Part shown: in pieces, positions 9,437-19,950 of the stretch | Layout of the letters: the number at the start of each line of letters is the position of its first letter | How positions within the stretch are numbered: position 1 is the first letter of the stretch | Assembly (NCBI GenBank): GCA_022414725.1 | Contig: CM039464.1 | Span: 4,376,805-4,440,804 of the forward strand | DNA from: Microglena sp. YARC | Lineage: Eukaryota; Chlorophyta; Chlorophyceae; Chlamydomonadales; Chlamydomonadaceae | Reading direction: 5' to 3' | Length of the DNA stretch: 64,000 nt | The notes under the pieces: model-generated | What the model saw: only the letters and a program-made list of their open reading frames with translations | What the model was told of the DNA's origin: nothing | Databases searched by the model: none | Translations under genes and position numbers: made by a program

Positions 9437-11405
9437 GCTACTTTCAGCTACTAGCAATGCCCCTGATGTTTATTTCAGCTACTTTCAGCTACTAGCAATG
9501 CCCCTGATGCAACTATCAGCTACTAGCAATGCCCCTGATGCAACTATCAGCTACTAGCAATGCCCCTAATGCAACTATCAGCTACTAGCAATGCCCCTGA
9601 TGCAACTATCAGCTACTAGCAATGCCCCTGATGCAACTATCAGCTACTAGCAATGCCCCTGATGCAACTATCAGCTACTAGCAATGCCCCTAATGCAACT
9701 ATCAGCTACTAGCAATGCCCCTGATGCAACTATCAGCTACTAGCAATGCCCCTAATGCAACTATCAGCTACTAGCAATGCCCCTAATGCAACTATCAGCT
9801 ACTAGCAATGCCCCTAATGCAACTATCAGCTACTAGCAATGCCCCTGATGCAACTATCAGCTACTAGCAATGCCCCTGATGCAACTATCAGCTACTAGAA
9901 ATGCCCCTAATGCAACTAGCAGCTACTAGCAATGCCCCTGATGCAACTATCAGCTACTAGCAATGCCCCTAATGCAACTAGCAGCTACTAGCAATGCCCC
10001 TAATGCAGCTAGCAGCTACTAGCAATGCCCCTGATGCCCCTAATGTTTGTTTAGCTACTTCAGCTACTAGCATGCCCCTGATGCAACTATCAGCTACTAG
10101 CAATGCCCCTGATGCAACTGCCAATCAGCTACTTAGCAATGCCCCTGATGTTTGTTCCAGCTACTTTCAGCTACTAGCAATGCCCCTGATGCAACTATCA
10201 GCTACTAGCAATGCCCCTAATGCAACCATCAGCTACTAGCAATGCCCCTAATGCAACTAGCAGCTACTAGCAATGCCCCTGATGCCCCTAATGTTTGTTT
10301 CAGCTACTTTCAGCTACAAGCAATGCCCCCGATGCAACTATCAGCTACTAGCAATGCCCCTGATGCAACTATCAGCTACTAGCGATGCCCCTGATGCCCC
10401 TGATGTTTGTTTCAGCTACTTTCAGCTACTGGCGATGCCCCTGATGTTTATTTCAGCTACTTTCAGCTACTAGCCATGTCCCTGATACAACTTTCAGCTA
10501 CTAGCAATACCCCTGATGTTTATTTCAGCTACTTTCAGCTACTAGCAATGCCCCTGATGCAACTATCAGCTACTAGCAATGCCCCTAATGCAACTATCAG
10601 CTACTAGCATTGCCCCTGATGTTTGTTCCAGCTACTTTCAGCTACTAGCAATGCCCCTGATGCAACTATCAGCTACTAGCAATGCCCCTAATGCAACTAT
10701 CAGCTACTAGCAATGCCCCTTATGCAACTAGCAGCTACTAGCAATGCCCCTGATGCCCCTAATGTTTGTTTCAGCTACTTTCAGCTACTAGCCATGTCCC
10801 TGATACAACTTTCAGCTACTAGCAATGCCCCTGATGTTTATTTCAGCTACTTTCAGCTACTAGCAATGCCCCTGATGCAACTATCAGCTACTAGCAATGC
10901 CCCTGATGCAACTATCAGCTACTAGCAATGCCCCTGATGCAACTATCAGCTACTAGCAATGCCCTTAATGCAACTATCAGCTACTAGCAATGCCCCTGAT
11001 GCAACTATCAGCTACTAGCAATGCCCCTGATGCAACTATCAGCTACTAGCAATGCCCCTGATGCAACTATCAGCTACTAGCAATGCCCCTGATGCAACTA
11101 TCAGCTACTAGCAATGCCCCTGATGCAACTATCAGCTACTAGCAATGCCCTTAATGCAACTATCAGCTATTAGCAATGCCCCTTATGCAACTATCAGCTA
11201 CTAGCAATGCCCCTGATGCAACTATCAGCTACTAGCAATGCCCCTAATGCAACTAGCAGCTATAGCAATTGCCCCTGATGCCCTAATGTTTGTTTCAGCT
11301 ACTTTCAGCTACAAGCAATGCCCCTGATGCAACTATCAGCAACTAGCAATGCCCCTGATCCCCCTGATGTTTGTTTCAGCTACTTTCAGCTACTAGCAAT
11401 GCCCC
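9437..11405. repeat. 31-bp minisatellite, about 55 units
   Basis: The unit is CAGCTACTAGCAATGCCCCT followed by GATGCAACTAT. A longer variant with GTTTATTTCAGCTACTTT is interspersed at irregular intervals, giving a two-level organisation. Many copies differ only by GAT versus AAT. No coding constraint is visible. Confidence 0.95.
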
Positions 11406-12811
11406 TCCAATGAGGTAGGGTGAAAGGCGCTTGTAAATCCCTTCCCGTGCCCTACCCTCTCATTGTAGCCAATGTCTATGCTCTCACTGCTGGTGCCCGT
11501 TCTACTCAGTCACTGCTACACTACCCCACTCTCTTCCCATGCCCCACCTTGCCACCCCCCTCTCATTGGGGTCATATCCACACTCCCACTGCTGGTGCTA
11601 GTGCTAGTGCTATTCTATCACTGCCACACTGCCACTACCCCACTCCCTTCCCATGCCCCACCTTGCCACCCCCCTCTCATTGTAGCCAATGTCCACACTC
11701 CCACTGCTGGTGCTAGTGCTAGTGCTATTCTATCACTGCCACACTGCCACTACCCCACTCTCTTCCCATGCCCTACCTTGCCACCCCCCTCTCATAGGGG
11801 TCAATGTCCACACTCCCACTGCTGGTGCTAGTGCTAGTGCTATTCTATCACTGCCACACTGCCACTACCCCACTCTCTTCCCATGCCCTACCTTGCCACC
11901 CCCCTCTCATTGGGGTCAATGTCCACACTCCCACTGCTGGTGCTAGTGCTAGTGCTATTCTATCACTGCCACACTGCCACTACCCCACTCCCTTCCCATG
12001 CCCTACCTTGCCACCCCCCTCTCATTGGGGTCAATGTCCACACTCCCACTGCTGGTGCTAGTGCTAGTGCTATTCTATCACTGCCACACTGCCACTACCC
12101 CACTCCCTTCCCATGCCCTACCTTGCCACCCCCCTCTCATTGGGGTCAATGTCCACACTCCCACTGCTGGTGCTAGTGCTAGTGCTATTCTATCACTGCC
12201 ACACTGCCACTACCCCACTCCCTTCCCATGCCCTACCTTGCCACCCCCCTCTCATTGGGGTCAATGTCCACACTCCCACTGCCGGTGCTAGTGCTAGTGC
12301 TATTCTATCACTGCCACACTGCCACTACCCCACTCCCTTCCCACACCTTACCTTGCCACCACCCTTTCATTGCGACCAATGTCCATGCTCCCAGCAGCAC
12401 GCAACTCCCCAAGTGGAACCCCATGGCCCCCGATGTTCAGCGTGTTCTCATCAAACTCAGAGGCTGTATTAATTGTTTTTTCAATTTCAAAGCACTAGCA
12501 GTGGGAGTATGGATACAGTTTTTTCAGCTACTTTCAGGTACTTCCAGCTACTAGCAATGTCCCAGATGCAATGAGGTAGGGTGATTGGCGCTTTTAACTC
12601 CCTTCCCATGCCCTACCCTTTCATTGTAGCCAATGTCCATACTCCCAGTGCTGGTGCTAGTGCTACTCTGGAACTGCTACACTACCCCACTACCTTCCCA
12701 TCCCCTACCTTGCCACCACTATTTCATTGCGACCAATGTCCATGCTCCCACTGCTAGTGCTGGTGCTACACTGTCACTACAACACTACCCCACTCCCTTC
12801 CCATGCCCTAC
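11406..12811 (-). repeat. 115-bp array made of the 3' edge of the 12.8-kb exon plus intron
   Basis: Seven near-identical 115-bp units run from about 11,530 to 12,360; longer, more diverged copies lie at 11,406-11,530, 12,360-12,475 and 12,590-12,811. On the minus strand every unit contains the exon's last codons, the donor (GGCAAG|GTAGGGCATGGG) and about 70 bp of intron. The copy at 12,360-12,475 extends further into exon sequence. A short run of the 31-bp repeat reappears near 12,520. Confidence 0.9.
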
Positions 12812-13034
12812 CTTGCCACCACTCTCTCATTGCCACCAATGTCCATGCTCCCAGCAGCACGCAGCTCCATAAGTGGAACCCCATGGCCCTCGATGTTCAG
12901 CATGTGCTCATCGAACTCAGAGGCTGTCTTCTCGGACTGTGTCTGGTAGTTTGGCTCAGTTTGGGACTTTACCTTGGCAAACTTGCCCTCGCAATATGTG
13001 AGCCATAGGCTCTGAGTAGGCTCAACCAGCTCTC
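12812..13034 (-). CDS. Internal exon of an unrecognised minus-strand protein
   Basis: This 223-bp exon lies between acceptor CACTTGTAG (before 13034) and donor GGCAAG|GTAGGGC (after 12812). It encodes ELVEPTQSLWLTYCEGKF, then a hydrophilic middle, and HMLNIEGHGVPLMEL ending in an SMDIGGNERVVAR-like tail. I recognise no domain. Composition and absence of stops contrast with the flanking arrays. Its 3' edge seeds the 115-bp array downstream (11,406-12,811) and its 5' edge is repeated about ten times upstream (13,240-14,725). Confidence 0.65.
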
Positions 13035-13943
13035 CTACAAGTGTTGAGAAAAATTGTCTGAGAAGCTGGCACTTTCGGTTTTTGTTTGGGGGGTGTGTGG
13101 GGAGGGGGGGGGCTGAAGTTGGGCTGTGTGGGGCGCAGGACCACGGCCACCAAGCTACTTCTGGTAAGCCTGCACGCATGATGGCGTGACCCACACTCTT
13201 GACAATAGGAGAGGAGGGGGGGGGGGGGGGGGGGGCAATTTAAGCATAGGCTCTGAGTAGGCTCAACCAGATGCCTTGCAAGTGTTGAGAAAATAGGTCT
13301 GAGAAGCTGGCACTCTTTCTGATGAATTTTGTATGCTTTGGGGCCAACTGCCCTGCAAGTGTTGAGAAAATCTGGCAGTTAAGCACAGTGTGGGACTTTA
13401 CCTGGGCAAACCTGCCCTCACAATATGTCAGCCAAAGGCTCTGAGCAGGCTCAACCAACTGTCCTGCAAGTGTTGAGAAAATTGATAGTTTGGCGCAGGG
13501 CGGGACTTCGCCTGGTCAAACTAGCCCTTACAGTATGTGAGCCATAGGCTCTGAGTAGGTTCAACCAGCTCTTCTACAAGTGTTAAGAAAAATTGTCTGC
13601 GAAGCTGGCACTTTCGGTTTTTATTGGGGGGGGGGGGCATTTTAGCCATAGGCACTGAGTAGGCTCAACCAGCTCTCCTACAAGTGTTAAGAAAAATTGT
13701 ATGAGAAGCTGGCACTTTCGGTTTTTGTTTTGGGGGGAGGGGGAGGGGGGGGGGGGGGGGGGGGGGGGGGGCATTTTTAGCCATAAGCTCTGAGTAGGCT
13801 CAACCAGCTGCCCTGCAAGTGTTGATAATATAGGTCTGAGATTCTGGCACTCTTTCTGTTGATTTTTAATGTTTTGGGGCATCTCAGGCATAGGCTCTGA
13901 GTAGGCACAACCAGCTGCCCTACAAGTGCCAAGAAAAAAAAAA

Positions 13944-14028
13944 CATGACTGGAGGGGCGTGGTATTCAGGGGACCCTCCTGAACGCCGCAGCTGGGGAAA
14001 TTCACCATGGCAGACATAGCCAGGGTCC
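13944..14028 (-). mobile_element. SINE fragment (3' tail shared with other SINEs in the window)
   Basis: On the minus strand it reads CATGGTGAATTTCCCCAGC, a GC-rich body, then GAATACCACGCCCCTCCAG. The tail motif TACCACGCCCC...CAGG is shared with the elements at 46,951-47,150, 58,060-58,260 and 61,545-61,680; the body CATGG...CCCAGCTGCGGCG is shared with 61,545-61,680. The 5' head is missing or has expanded into the adjoining minisatellite. Confidence 0.6.
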
Positions 14029-14450
14029 ATGAATGGCAGACATAGCGAGGGTTGATGAATGGCAGACATAGCCAGGGTTGATGAATGGCAGACATAGCCA
14101 GGGTTCATGAATGGCAGACATAGCCAGGGTTCGTGAATGGCAGACATAGCCAGGGTTGATGAATGGCAGACATAGCCAGGGTTCATGAATGGCAGACATA
14201 GCCAGGGTCCATAAATGGCAGACATAGCGAGGGTTGATGAATGGCAGACATAGCCAGGGTTGATGAATGGCAGACATAGCCAGGGTTGATGAATGGCAGA
14301 CATAGCCAGGGTTCATGAATGGCAGACATAGCCAGGGTTCATGAATGGCAGACATAGCCAGGGTTGATGAATGGCAGACATAGCCAGGGTTCATGAATGG
14401 CAGACATAGCCAGGGTTGATGAATGGCAGACATAGCCAGGGTTGATAAAA
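14028..14450. repeat. 26-bp minisatellite, about 16 copies
   Basis: The unit GAATGGCAGACATAGCCAGG plus GTTGAT or GTTCAT repeats with little divergence. The first part, ATGGCAGACATAGC, is also present as a single copy next to the SINE at 61,610, so this array probably grew from SINE body sequence. Confidence 0.9.
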
Positions 14451-14934
14451 TAGGTCAGAGATTCTGGCACTCTTTCTGTTGATTTTTAATGTTTTGGGGT
14501 ATGTCAGCCATAGGCTCTGAGTAGGCTCAACCAGCTGTCCTGCAAGTGTTGAGAAAATTGATAGTTTGGCGCAGGGCGGGACTTCGCCTGGTCAAACTAG
14601 CCCTCACAATGTGTCAGCCATAGGCTCTGAGTAGGCTCAACCAGCTGCCTTGCAAGTTTGGATAGATATCTTTATGAGACGCTGTCTCTTTCTGCTGATT
14701 TTGTATGCTTTGGGGCATGTCAGCCATAAGCTCTACATAGGCTCTGCGAGTGCTAATTACATCCGGTAGTTTGGCGCAGTGTGGTATTTATTATTGAATT
14801 AATATGTTTGCCTTGTTTCACCCAAAAAGTTTGGACCCCTTTAACATGCTCAGTGTAGGCGCAACCAGACTACCAACTACTACCGCCCTGCAAGTGTCAA
14901 AATAATAATATAATAATAATATAATTCAGCAAAG

Positions 14935-15194
14935 AGCAGAGGGCTTGGTTGGCAGCCAAGGGGAATTGAGAGAGTATCTGCACCTAGGGCCTAACACACA
15001 GGCGCTCCACAATTGACCCACTGTCGAGAATGGGGGAGACCTCAAATATAGAAACCAAGCTCTCCACACTGGGCTTGAACAGCACCACTTGGATGTGCAG
15101 GAAAGAGCAGAGGGCTTGGTTGGCAGGCAAGGGGAATTCAGAGACATTATTGGAATCTAGGGCCTAACACACATGTGCTTTACAACAGACCCAC
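14935..15194 (-). repeat. Two copies of the 3' edge of the 15.2-kb exon with GTGGGT donor
   Basis: Copies at about 14,935-15,070 (with donor GACA|GTGGGTCAATTG) and 15,080-15,180 repeat the LCSFLHIQVVLFKPS-type coding tail of the exon at 15,195-15,477. Confidence 0.7.
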
Positions 15195-15477
15195 CGTTGA
15201 GAATGGGGGAGAACTCATAGATTGCAAACAAGCTCTCCACACTGGGCTTGAATAGCACCACTTGGATGTGCAGGAAAGAGCAGAGGGCTTGGATTGCTGC
15301 CAAGGGGAAGTCATCGGCATTATTGGAATCTAGGGCTTTACACACATGCTCCTTCAAATCTATTTCGCTCAAGTGCGCGAGGAGATCCGGGCACAGGCTA
15401 GGATGGTGAGCCTGGTCGACAGGCAAGGATAGCCGAACACTGGCAAGAATGGCCGGGGCATCGGTCTCCAAAAGATT
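15195..15477 (-). CDS. Internal exon, unrecognised (possible OTU-like strand-helix pattern, weak)
   Basis: This 283-bp exon lies between acceptor GTCGTTTCAG (before 15,477) and donor CTCAACG|GTGGGTC (after 15,195). It encodes NLLETDAPAILASVRLSLP, an HHPSLCPDLLAHLSEIDLK helix region, then DDFPLAAIQALCSFLHIQVV and LFKPSVESLFAIYEFSPIL. The pattern 'A..ALC.FL.I.VVLF' resembles the helix-strand unit of OTU-type cysteine proteases, but no catalytic Cys or His box is visible in this exon, so I do not assign function. The 5' edge is copied six times upstream and the 3' edge twice downstream. Confidence 0.65.
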
Positions 15478-15584
15478 CTGAAACGACAGGATTGGGCAAA
15501 GGTGGTGGTTGGTTGTGGTTGGTGGGGGGGGTCATGGGTAGGTGGGGGGGAGATTGAGATTGGATTGAGTAGGGGTTGTAGTAC

Positions 15585-16735
15585 AAGTGCGCCAGGTGAT
15601 CCGGGCACAGGCTAGGATGGTGAGCCTGGTCGACAGGCAAGGATAGCCGAACACTGGCAAGAACGGCCGGGGCATCGGTCTCCAAAGATTCTGAAAACGA
15701 CAGGGATTGGGCAAAGGTGGTGGTTGGTGGTTGGTGGGGGGGGTCATGGTAGGTGGGGGGAGGATTGAGATTGGGATTGGGTAGGGTTGTAGTACGAGTG
15801 CGCAAGATGTGGCTGGTCGTTTAGAACACATGCAAGGATAGCTGGACACTGGCAAGAATAGCTGGGGCGTTGGTCTATAGAAGATTCTGAAACGACAGGG
15901 ATTGGGCGAAGGTGGTGGGAGGTGGTGGTTGGTGGGAGGTGAGGGGTGGTTGCTTGGAGGTGGTGGGTGGGTGGGGGAGGATTGAGATTGGGTTGGGGTT
16001 GTAGTGCAAGTGTGCCAGGAGATCCGGGCACAGGCTAGGATGGTGTGCCTGGTCGACAGGCAAGGATAGTCTAACACTGGCAAGAACAGCCGGGGCATCG
16101 GTCTCCAGAAGATTCTGAAACGACAGGGATTGGGCAAAGGTGGTGGAAGGTGGGAGGTGGTGATTGGTGCTAGGTGTGGGGGTGGTTGATGGGAGATGGG
16201 GGGAGGATTAAGATTGGGATTAGGTAGGGGTTGGGGTTGTAGTACAAGTGCGCAATTTGTGGCTGGTCGTTTAGAGCACATGCAAGGATAGCTGGACAAC
16301 TGGGAAGAATAGCCAAGGTGTCAGTCTCCAAAAGATTCTGAAACGACAGGATTGGTCGAAGGTGTGGGAGTGGTGGTTGGTGAGAGGTGGGGGGAGGTGG
16401 GGGGAGGATTGGGATTGGGTAGGGGTTGGGGTTGTAGTACAAGTGCGCAATATGTGGCTGGTCGTTTAGAAAACATGCAAGGATAGCCGGACACTGGCAA
16501 GGATAGCCGGGCATCTGTCTCCAGAGGATTCTGAAACGACAGGGATTGGGCGAAGGTGGTGGAGGTGGAAGGTGGGAGGTGGTGGGAGGTGTGGGGGTGG
16601 TGGGGGGTCATGGATGTGTGTGGGGGGGGGGGGGGGGGGGGGTAGTACAAAGTGCGCAATATGGGAGGTTGTTTAGAACACATGCAAGGATAGCCTGGCA
16701 TCAGTCTCCAGAAGATTCTGAAACAACAGGGATTG
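15585..16735 (-). repeat. Six tandem copies of the 5' edge of the 15.2-kb exon with acceptor
   Basis: Copies near 15,585-15,690, 15,815-15,900, 16,010-16,120, 16,245-16,345, 16,450-16,540 and 16,660-16,730 repeat the minus-strand acceptor (TGTCGTTTCAG or TGTTGTTTCAG) and the first codons, alternating two coding variants (GTCGACCAGGCTCACC versus AACGACCAGCCAC). Period is about 220-230 bp. The intron part of each unit is a GGTGGTGGGAGGT-type G-rich strand. Confidence 0.85.
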
Positions 16736-16807
16736 GGTAGAGGTGGTGGGAGGTGGTGGGAGGTTTTGGGTTTAGGTTTGAGATTGTTTTTGTAGGTGCT
16801 GCATATT

Positions 16808-16995
16808 GTCTGGCTTTCATTAATGGCTTTCATTAATGGCTTTCATTTATGGCTTTCATTAATGGCTTTCATTAATGGCTTTCATTAATGTGCTCCTCGA
16901 AATCCTCGTCACCCAAGAGTGCACGATGTGGCTGGTCCTTTGATCTATTGTACTCCATTCTGGTGCCACCTGCCGCTCTGATAGCTAGCACCTTC
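16808..16995 (-). other. 14-bp repeat and a possible short exon-like segment
   Basis: AATGGCTTTCATT repeats about six times at 16,808-16,890. Next to it, about 16,890-16,992, the minus strand is open and encodes DQPHRALLGDEDFEEHIN, distantly like the DQAHHPSLCPDLLAHL segment of the exon at 15,195-15,477. It may be another exon or a diverged edge copy. I cannot place convincing splice sites. Confidence 0.35.
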
Positions 16996-17039
16996 CACTA
17001 ATTGTCTACGTCAATTGCGACGTGCCTAGGACGTGTCAA

Positions 17040-17560
17040 CACAACACAGAAGAACAGGCACAACAAACGCAACACTACACAACACAACATAACACAGAAG
17101 AACAAACGCAACACTACACAACACAACATAACGCAGAAGAACAAACGCAACACTACACAACACAACATAACGCAGAAGAACAAACGCAACACTACACAAC
17201 ACAACATAACGCAGAAGAACAAACGCAACACTACACAACACAACATAACGCAAAAGAACAAACGCAACACTACACAACACAACATAACACAGAAGAACAA
17301 ACGCAACACTACACAACACAACATAACGCAGAAGAACAAACGCAACACTACAAAACACAACATAACGCAGAAGAACAAACGCAGCACTACACAACACAAC
17401 ATAACGCAGAAGAACAAACGCAACACTACACAACACAACATAACGCAGAAGAACAAACGCAACACTACACAACACAACATAACGCAGAAGAACAAACGCA
17501 ACACTACACAACACAACATAATGCAGAAGAACAAACACAACAAAGCACAACACAACAAAT
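17040..17560. repeat. 39-bp minisatellite, 13 copies
   Basis: The unit is AAGAACAAACGCAACACTAC plus ACAACACAACATAACGCAG. It is open in several frames only because 39 is divisible by three. Downstream (17,560-18,090) the same AACACAACA motif fills the gaps between copies of an exon edge. Confidence 0.95.
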
Positions 17561-18094
17561 TTAACACAACAAACTCAACACAACAAAACGCAACAGAATA
17601 GAACAAAACGCAACACAACACAGAAAAACAAGCGCACCTGAATCAGCTTGAGAGACAGAAGAACAGACAGAACACAACAGGCGCAACATAACACATCACA
17701 CAAGAACAGGCGCACCTTAACCAGCTTCAGACACATAAGAACAAACACAACACAACCAACACAACAAAACGCAACATGACGCAACACAGCACAACACAAC
17801 AAGGAAGATCAGGCGCCCCTTGATCAGCTTGAGACAAATAAGAACAAACACAACACAACCAACACAACAGAACGCAACAAAACAAACACACAGAAGAACA
17901 GACGCACCTTAATCAGATTGAGACACAGAAGAACAAACATCACACAACAAAGCGCAACACAACACAATGCAACACAACAGACCAGAACACAGAAGAACCG
18001 ACGCACCTTAACCAGCTTGAGAGACAGAAGAACAGACAGAACATAACAAACGCAACAAAACACAACAGAACAGAACACAGAAGAACAGACGCAC
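17560..18094 (-). repeat. Five copies of the 3' edge of the 18.1-kb exon with GTGCGTC-type donors
   Basis: Copies near 17,633, 17,709, 17,811, 17,905 and 18,004 repeat minus-strand CTCAAGCTGGTTAAG|GTGCG or close variants; the first has CAG|GTGCG and the third AAG|GGGCG. They are spaced about 76-102 bp apart by AACACAACA-type sequence. Confidence 0.8.
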
Positions 18095-18140
18095 CTTAAT
18101 CAGCTTTAGAGTCAACTTCTGCAGGTTTGCCGACAGCACC
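18095..18140 (-). CDS. Short internal exon (46 bp)
   Basis: A minus-strand segment between acceptor TTTCATAG (before 18,140) and donor GATTAAG|GTGCGTC (after 18,095) encodes about 15 residues, VLSANLQKLTLKLIK. It is too short for family assignment. Support comes from clean splice signals and from the five tandem copies of its 3' edge, the same arrangement as its neighbours. Confidence 0.5.
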
Positions 18141-18950
18141 CTATGAAAGCAGGGAACAAAGGAGCGTTCATGCATGTTCATGTTTAATGTTAGCGTTAGT
18201 GGTAATGATAATGTCAATGTCAATGTTAATATTTTATGTCAATGTTCTTTTTATACCATAGTTGAGAGAGCACTAAGAAAGGAGGTTGGATTTATACACT
18301 AATTGAAACAACCGATAGCGTACTTTGCCAATTTGGGGGGTCGGGTGTGTGTATAGGTGTGGGAGTTGGGTGTGGGGTGCAGCATGTCATGTAGGTCAAC
18401 ATGTACAGCGCACACAGAGGGCGGTACCTACAGAGTGCATAACATGTTTTATATATTGGTTGGTTGGGTTGGTTGGGTTGGTTGGGTTTTATATATCATG
18501 TTTATATATTGGTTGGTTGGGCCACTACCTTGTGGATCTTAGTCTTATGGAGTTTGCCTTAATGATGTCTTTATTCATTGGCGTAATGTGACTCGCACAC
18601 ACATACACCACCCACTGCCCCCCCCCCCCACCCCACCCCACACACACACACACACCACACACCACCCACTACCCCCCCCCCCCCCCACCCCACCCCTTCA
18701 CCACACACACACACACACACACATATACGCACACACTAACCACTACCCATCCATAACCCTCCCCCCACAAAACACACAGTACCCCCCCACCATCCACACA
18801 CACACACCACACACTCTTACACCACACTAACCGCCACCATCCACTTCACACTACCCCCCCCCCCACCCCACCCACACAAAACACACACACTACCCATATC
18901 CCCCACCACATTGGCGTAATGTGACTCGGACAAAGAAGGCAAATGAAAAT
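18141..18950. repeat. GGTTGGGTT repeats and CA/C-run microsatellites, no gene seen
   Basis: Short TTAATGTTAGCG-type AT-rich repeats, two ATATTGGTTGGTTGGG blocks near 18,450-18,520, then CACACACCAC/C-run tracts at 18,595-18,900. Nothing coding was recognised. Confidence 0.7.
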
Positions 18951-19436
18951 GTTAAGGTTTGGTTTTAGGTCTGGATTTGAATTTGGATTTGCATTCGGGG
19001 TTGGGTTGGGTTGGGATTGGGATGGGTTGGCTTGGGTTGGATACTCACTTTGTTCCCCACAGAGGTTCACATATGGCAGCTACTAGTTAGGTTAAGGTCA
19101 GGATTTAGATATGAATTCGGGTTTGGGTTGGGTTGGGTTGGGTTGGGTTAATGGGTTGGGTTGGGTTGGGTTGGATACTCGCTTTGTTTCCCACAGCACT
19201 TCACAGCAGGCGGCTACGACTCCATACACAGCCCTTGGTAAGGTTTAAGTTTGGATTTGGATTTGGATTTACATCCGGGGTTGGGTTGGGTAGGATACTC
19301 ACTTTGTTCCCCACAGCAGTTCACAGAAGGCGGCTACTACTCCTGACACTACCCTCGGTGAGGTCTGGGTTTGGATTTGGAGATACATTCGGGGTTGGGT
19401 TGGGTTGGTTTAGGTTAGGTTGAGTTGCATACTCAC
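18950..19436 (-). repeat. Three copies of the 3' edge of the 19.5-kb exon with GTGAGTATCC donor
   Basis: Copies near 19,042-19,083, 19,172-19,215 and 19,293-19,340 repeat minus-strand AACTGCTGTGGGGAACAAA (or close variants) plus GTGAGTATCC. Each is followed by (TTGGG)n and GGATTTGGATTT sequence. Period is about 120-130 bp. Confidence 0.85.
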
Positions 19437-19569
19437 TTTGTTCCCCACAGCAGTTCACAGAAGGCGGCTACAACTCCTGACACTACCCTTGTTTGCCTGG
19501 GGGCCAGGGTGGATAGTTGCGAAAGGTACCGGGCCCTTGCGAACTCTTTCCAATCCTGGATGGCGAAGC
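19437..19569 (-). CDS. Internal exon of an unrecognised minus-strand protein
   Basis: This 133-bp exon ends at the strong donor GGGGAACAAA|GTGAGTATGC. The probable acceptor is GCGTCAAG before 19,569. It encodes about 44 residues including FAIQDWKEFARARYLSQL and VVSGVVAAFCELLWGTK. I recognise no family. Two copies of the 5' edge lie upstream, and three copies of the tail plus donor lie downstream. The start is the least certain point; in the upstream copies the equivalent site reads CTTAG. Confidence 0.6.
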
Positions 19570-19950
19570 CTTGACGCACGCCCTCCCTGCGACATGGTTC
19601 AGTTTGTGCGATGGAGGGTTTCAATATGATTGTTTGTGTGCCATGGAGCATTTCAATACCATTGACTGTGTGGGATGAAGTGCTTTTGAACATGTGGATG
19701 GGAAGATAAGGGAGGGCACTTCCATGAGGTGCCTGGACCTTGAAAACTCTTCCCAATCCTGGATGACTAAGCCTTGACGCACGCCCTCCCTGCAATTTCA
19801 TCCAATGTGTGCCATTGGGTATTTCAATACCATTGACTGTGTGAGATAAAGAGCTATTGAACAAATAGATGGGAACATAAGGGAGGGCACTTATATGCGT
19901 TGCCTGGACCTTCAAAACTCTTTCCAATCCTGGATGACTAAGCTAAAAAA
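19570..19950 (-). repeat. Two copies of the 5' edge of the 19.5-kb exon in a 165-bp duplication
   Basis: Copies near 19,725-19,790 and 19,905-19,945 repeat minus-strand CTTAGTCATCCAGGATTGG and following codons. The spacer (TGACTGTGT, TTTCAATACCATTG) is duplicated too, giving a unit of about 165-175 bp. Confidence 0.75.

Larger units (their letters stand above)
13240..14725 (-). repeat. About ten copies of the 5' edge of the 12.8-kb exon with acceptor
   Basis: Minus-strand copies of TTCTCAACACTTG(C/T)AG plus the exon's first codons (GTTGAGCCTACTCAGAGCC) recur near 13,250, 13,345, 13,440, 13,550, 13,660, 13,790, 13,900, 14,510, 14,625 and 14,720, most with an intact AG. Two copies include more exon, up to the AAAGTCCC stretch. 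G-runs at 13,213-13,236 and 13,737-13,771 interrupt them. A SINE fragment and its minisatellite (13,944-14,450) sit in the middle. Confidence 0.8.

Noticed and set aside
9437..11405. CRISPR-like array (31-bp repeat)
   Set aside because: Units are contiguous with no unique spacers, in eukaryotic sequence; it is a minisatellite.
15195..15477. Firm assignment of an OTU protease domain
   Set aside because: Only a weak helix-strand resemblance; no catalytic Cys or His box is visible in the exon.
17002..17621. Long frames on both strands over the 39-bp array
   Set aside because: The unit length is a multiple of three, so every stop-free frame stays open; no constraint seen.
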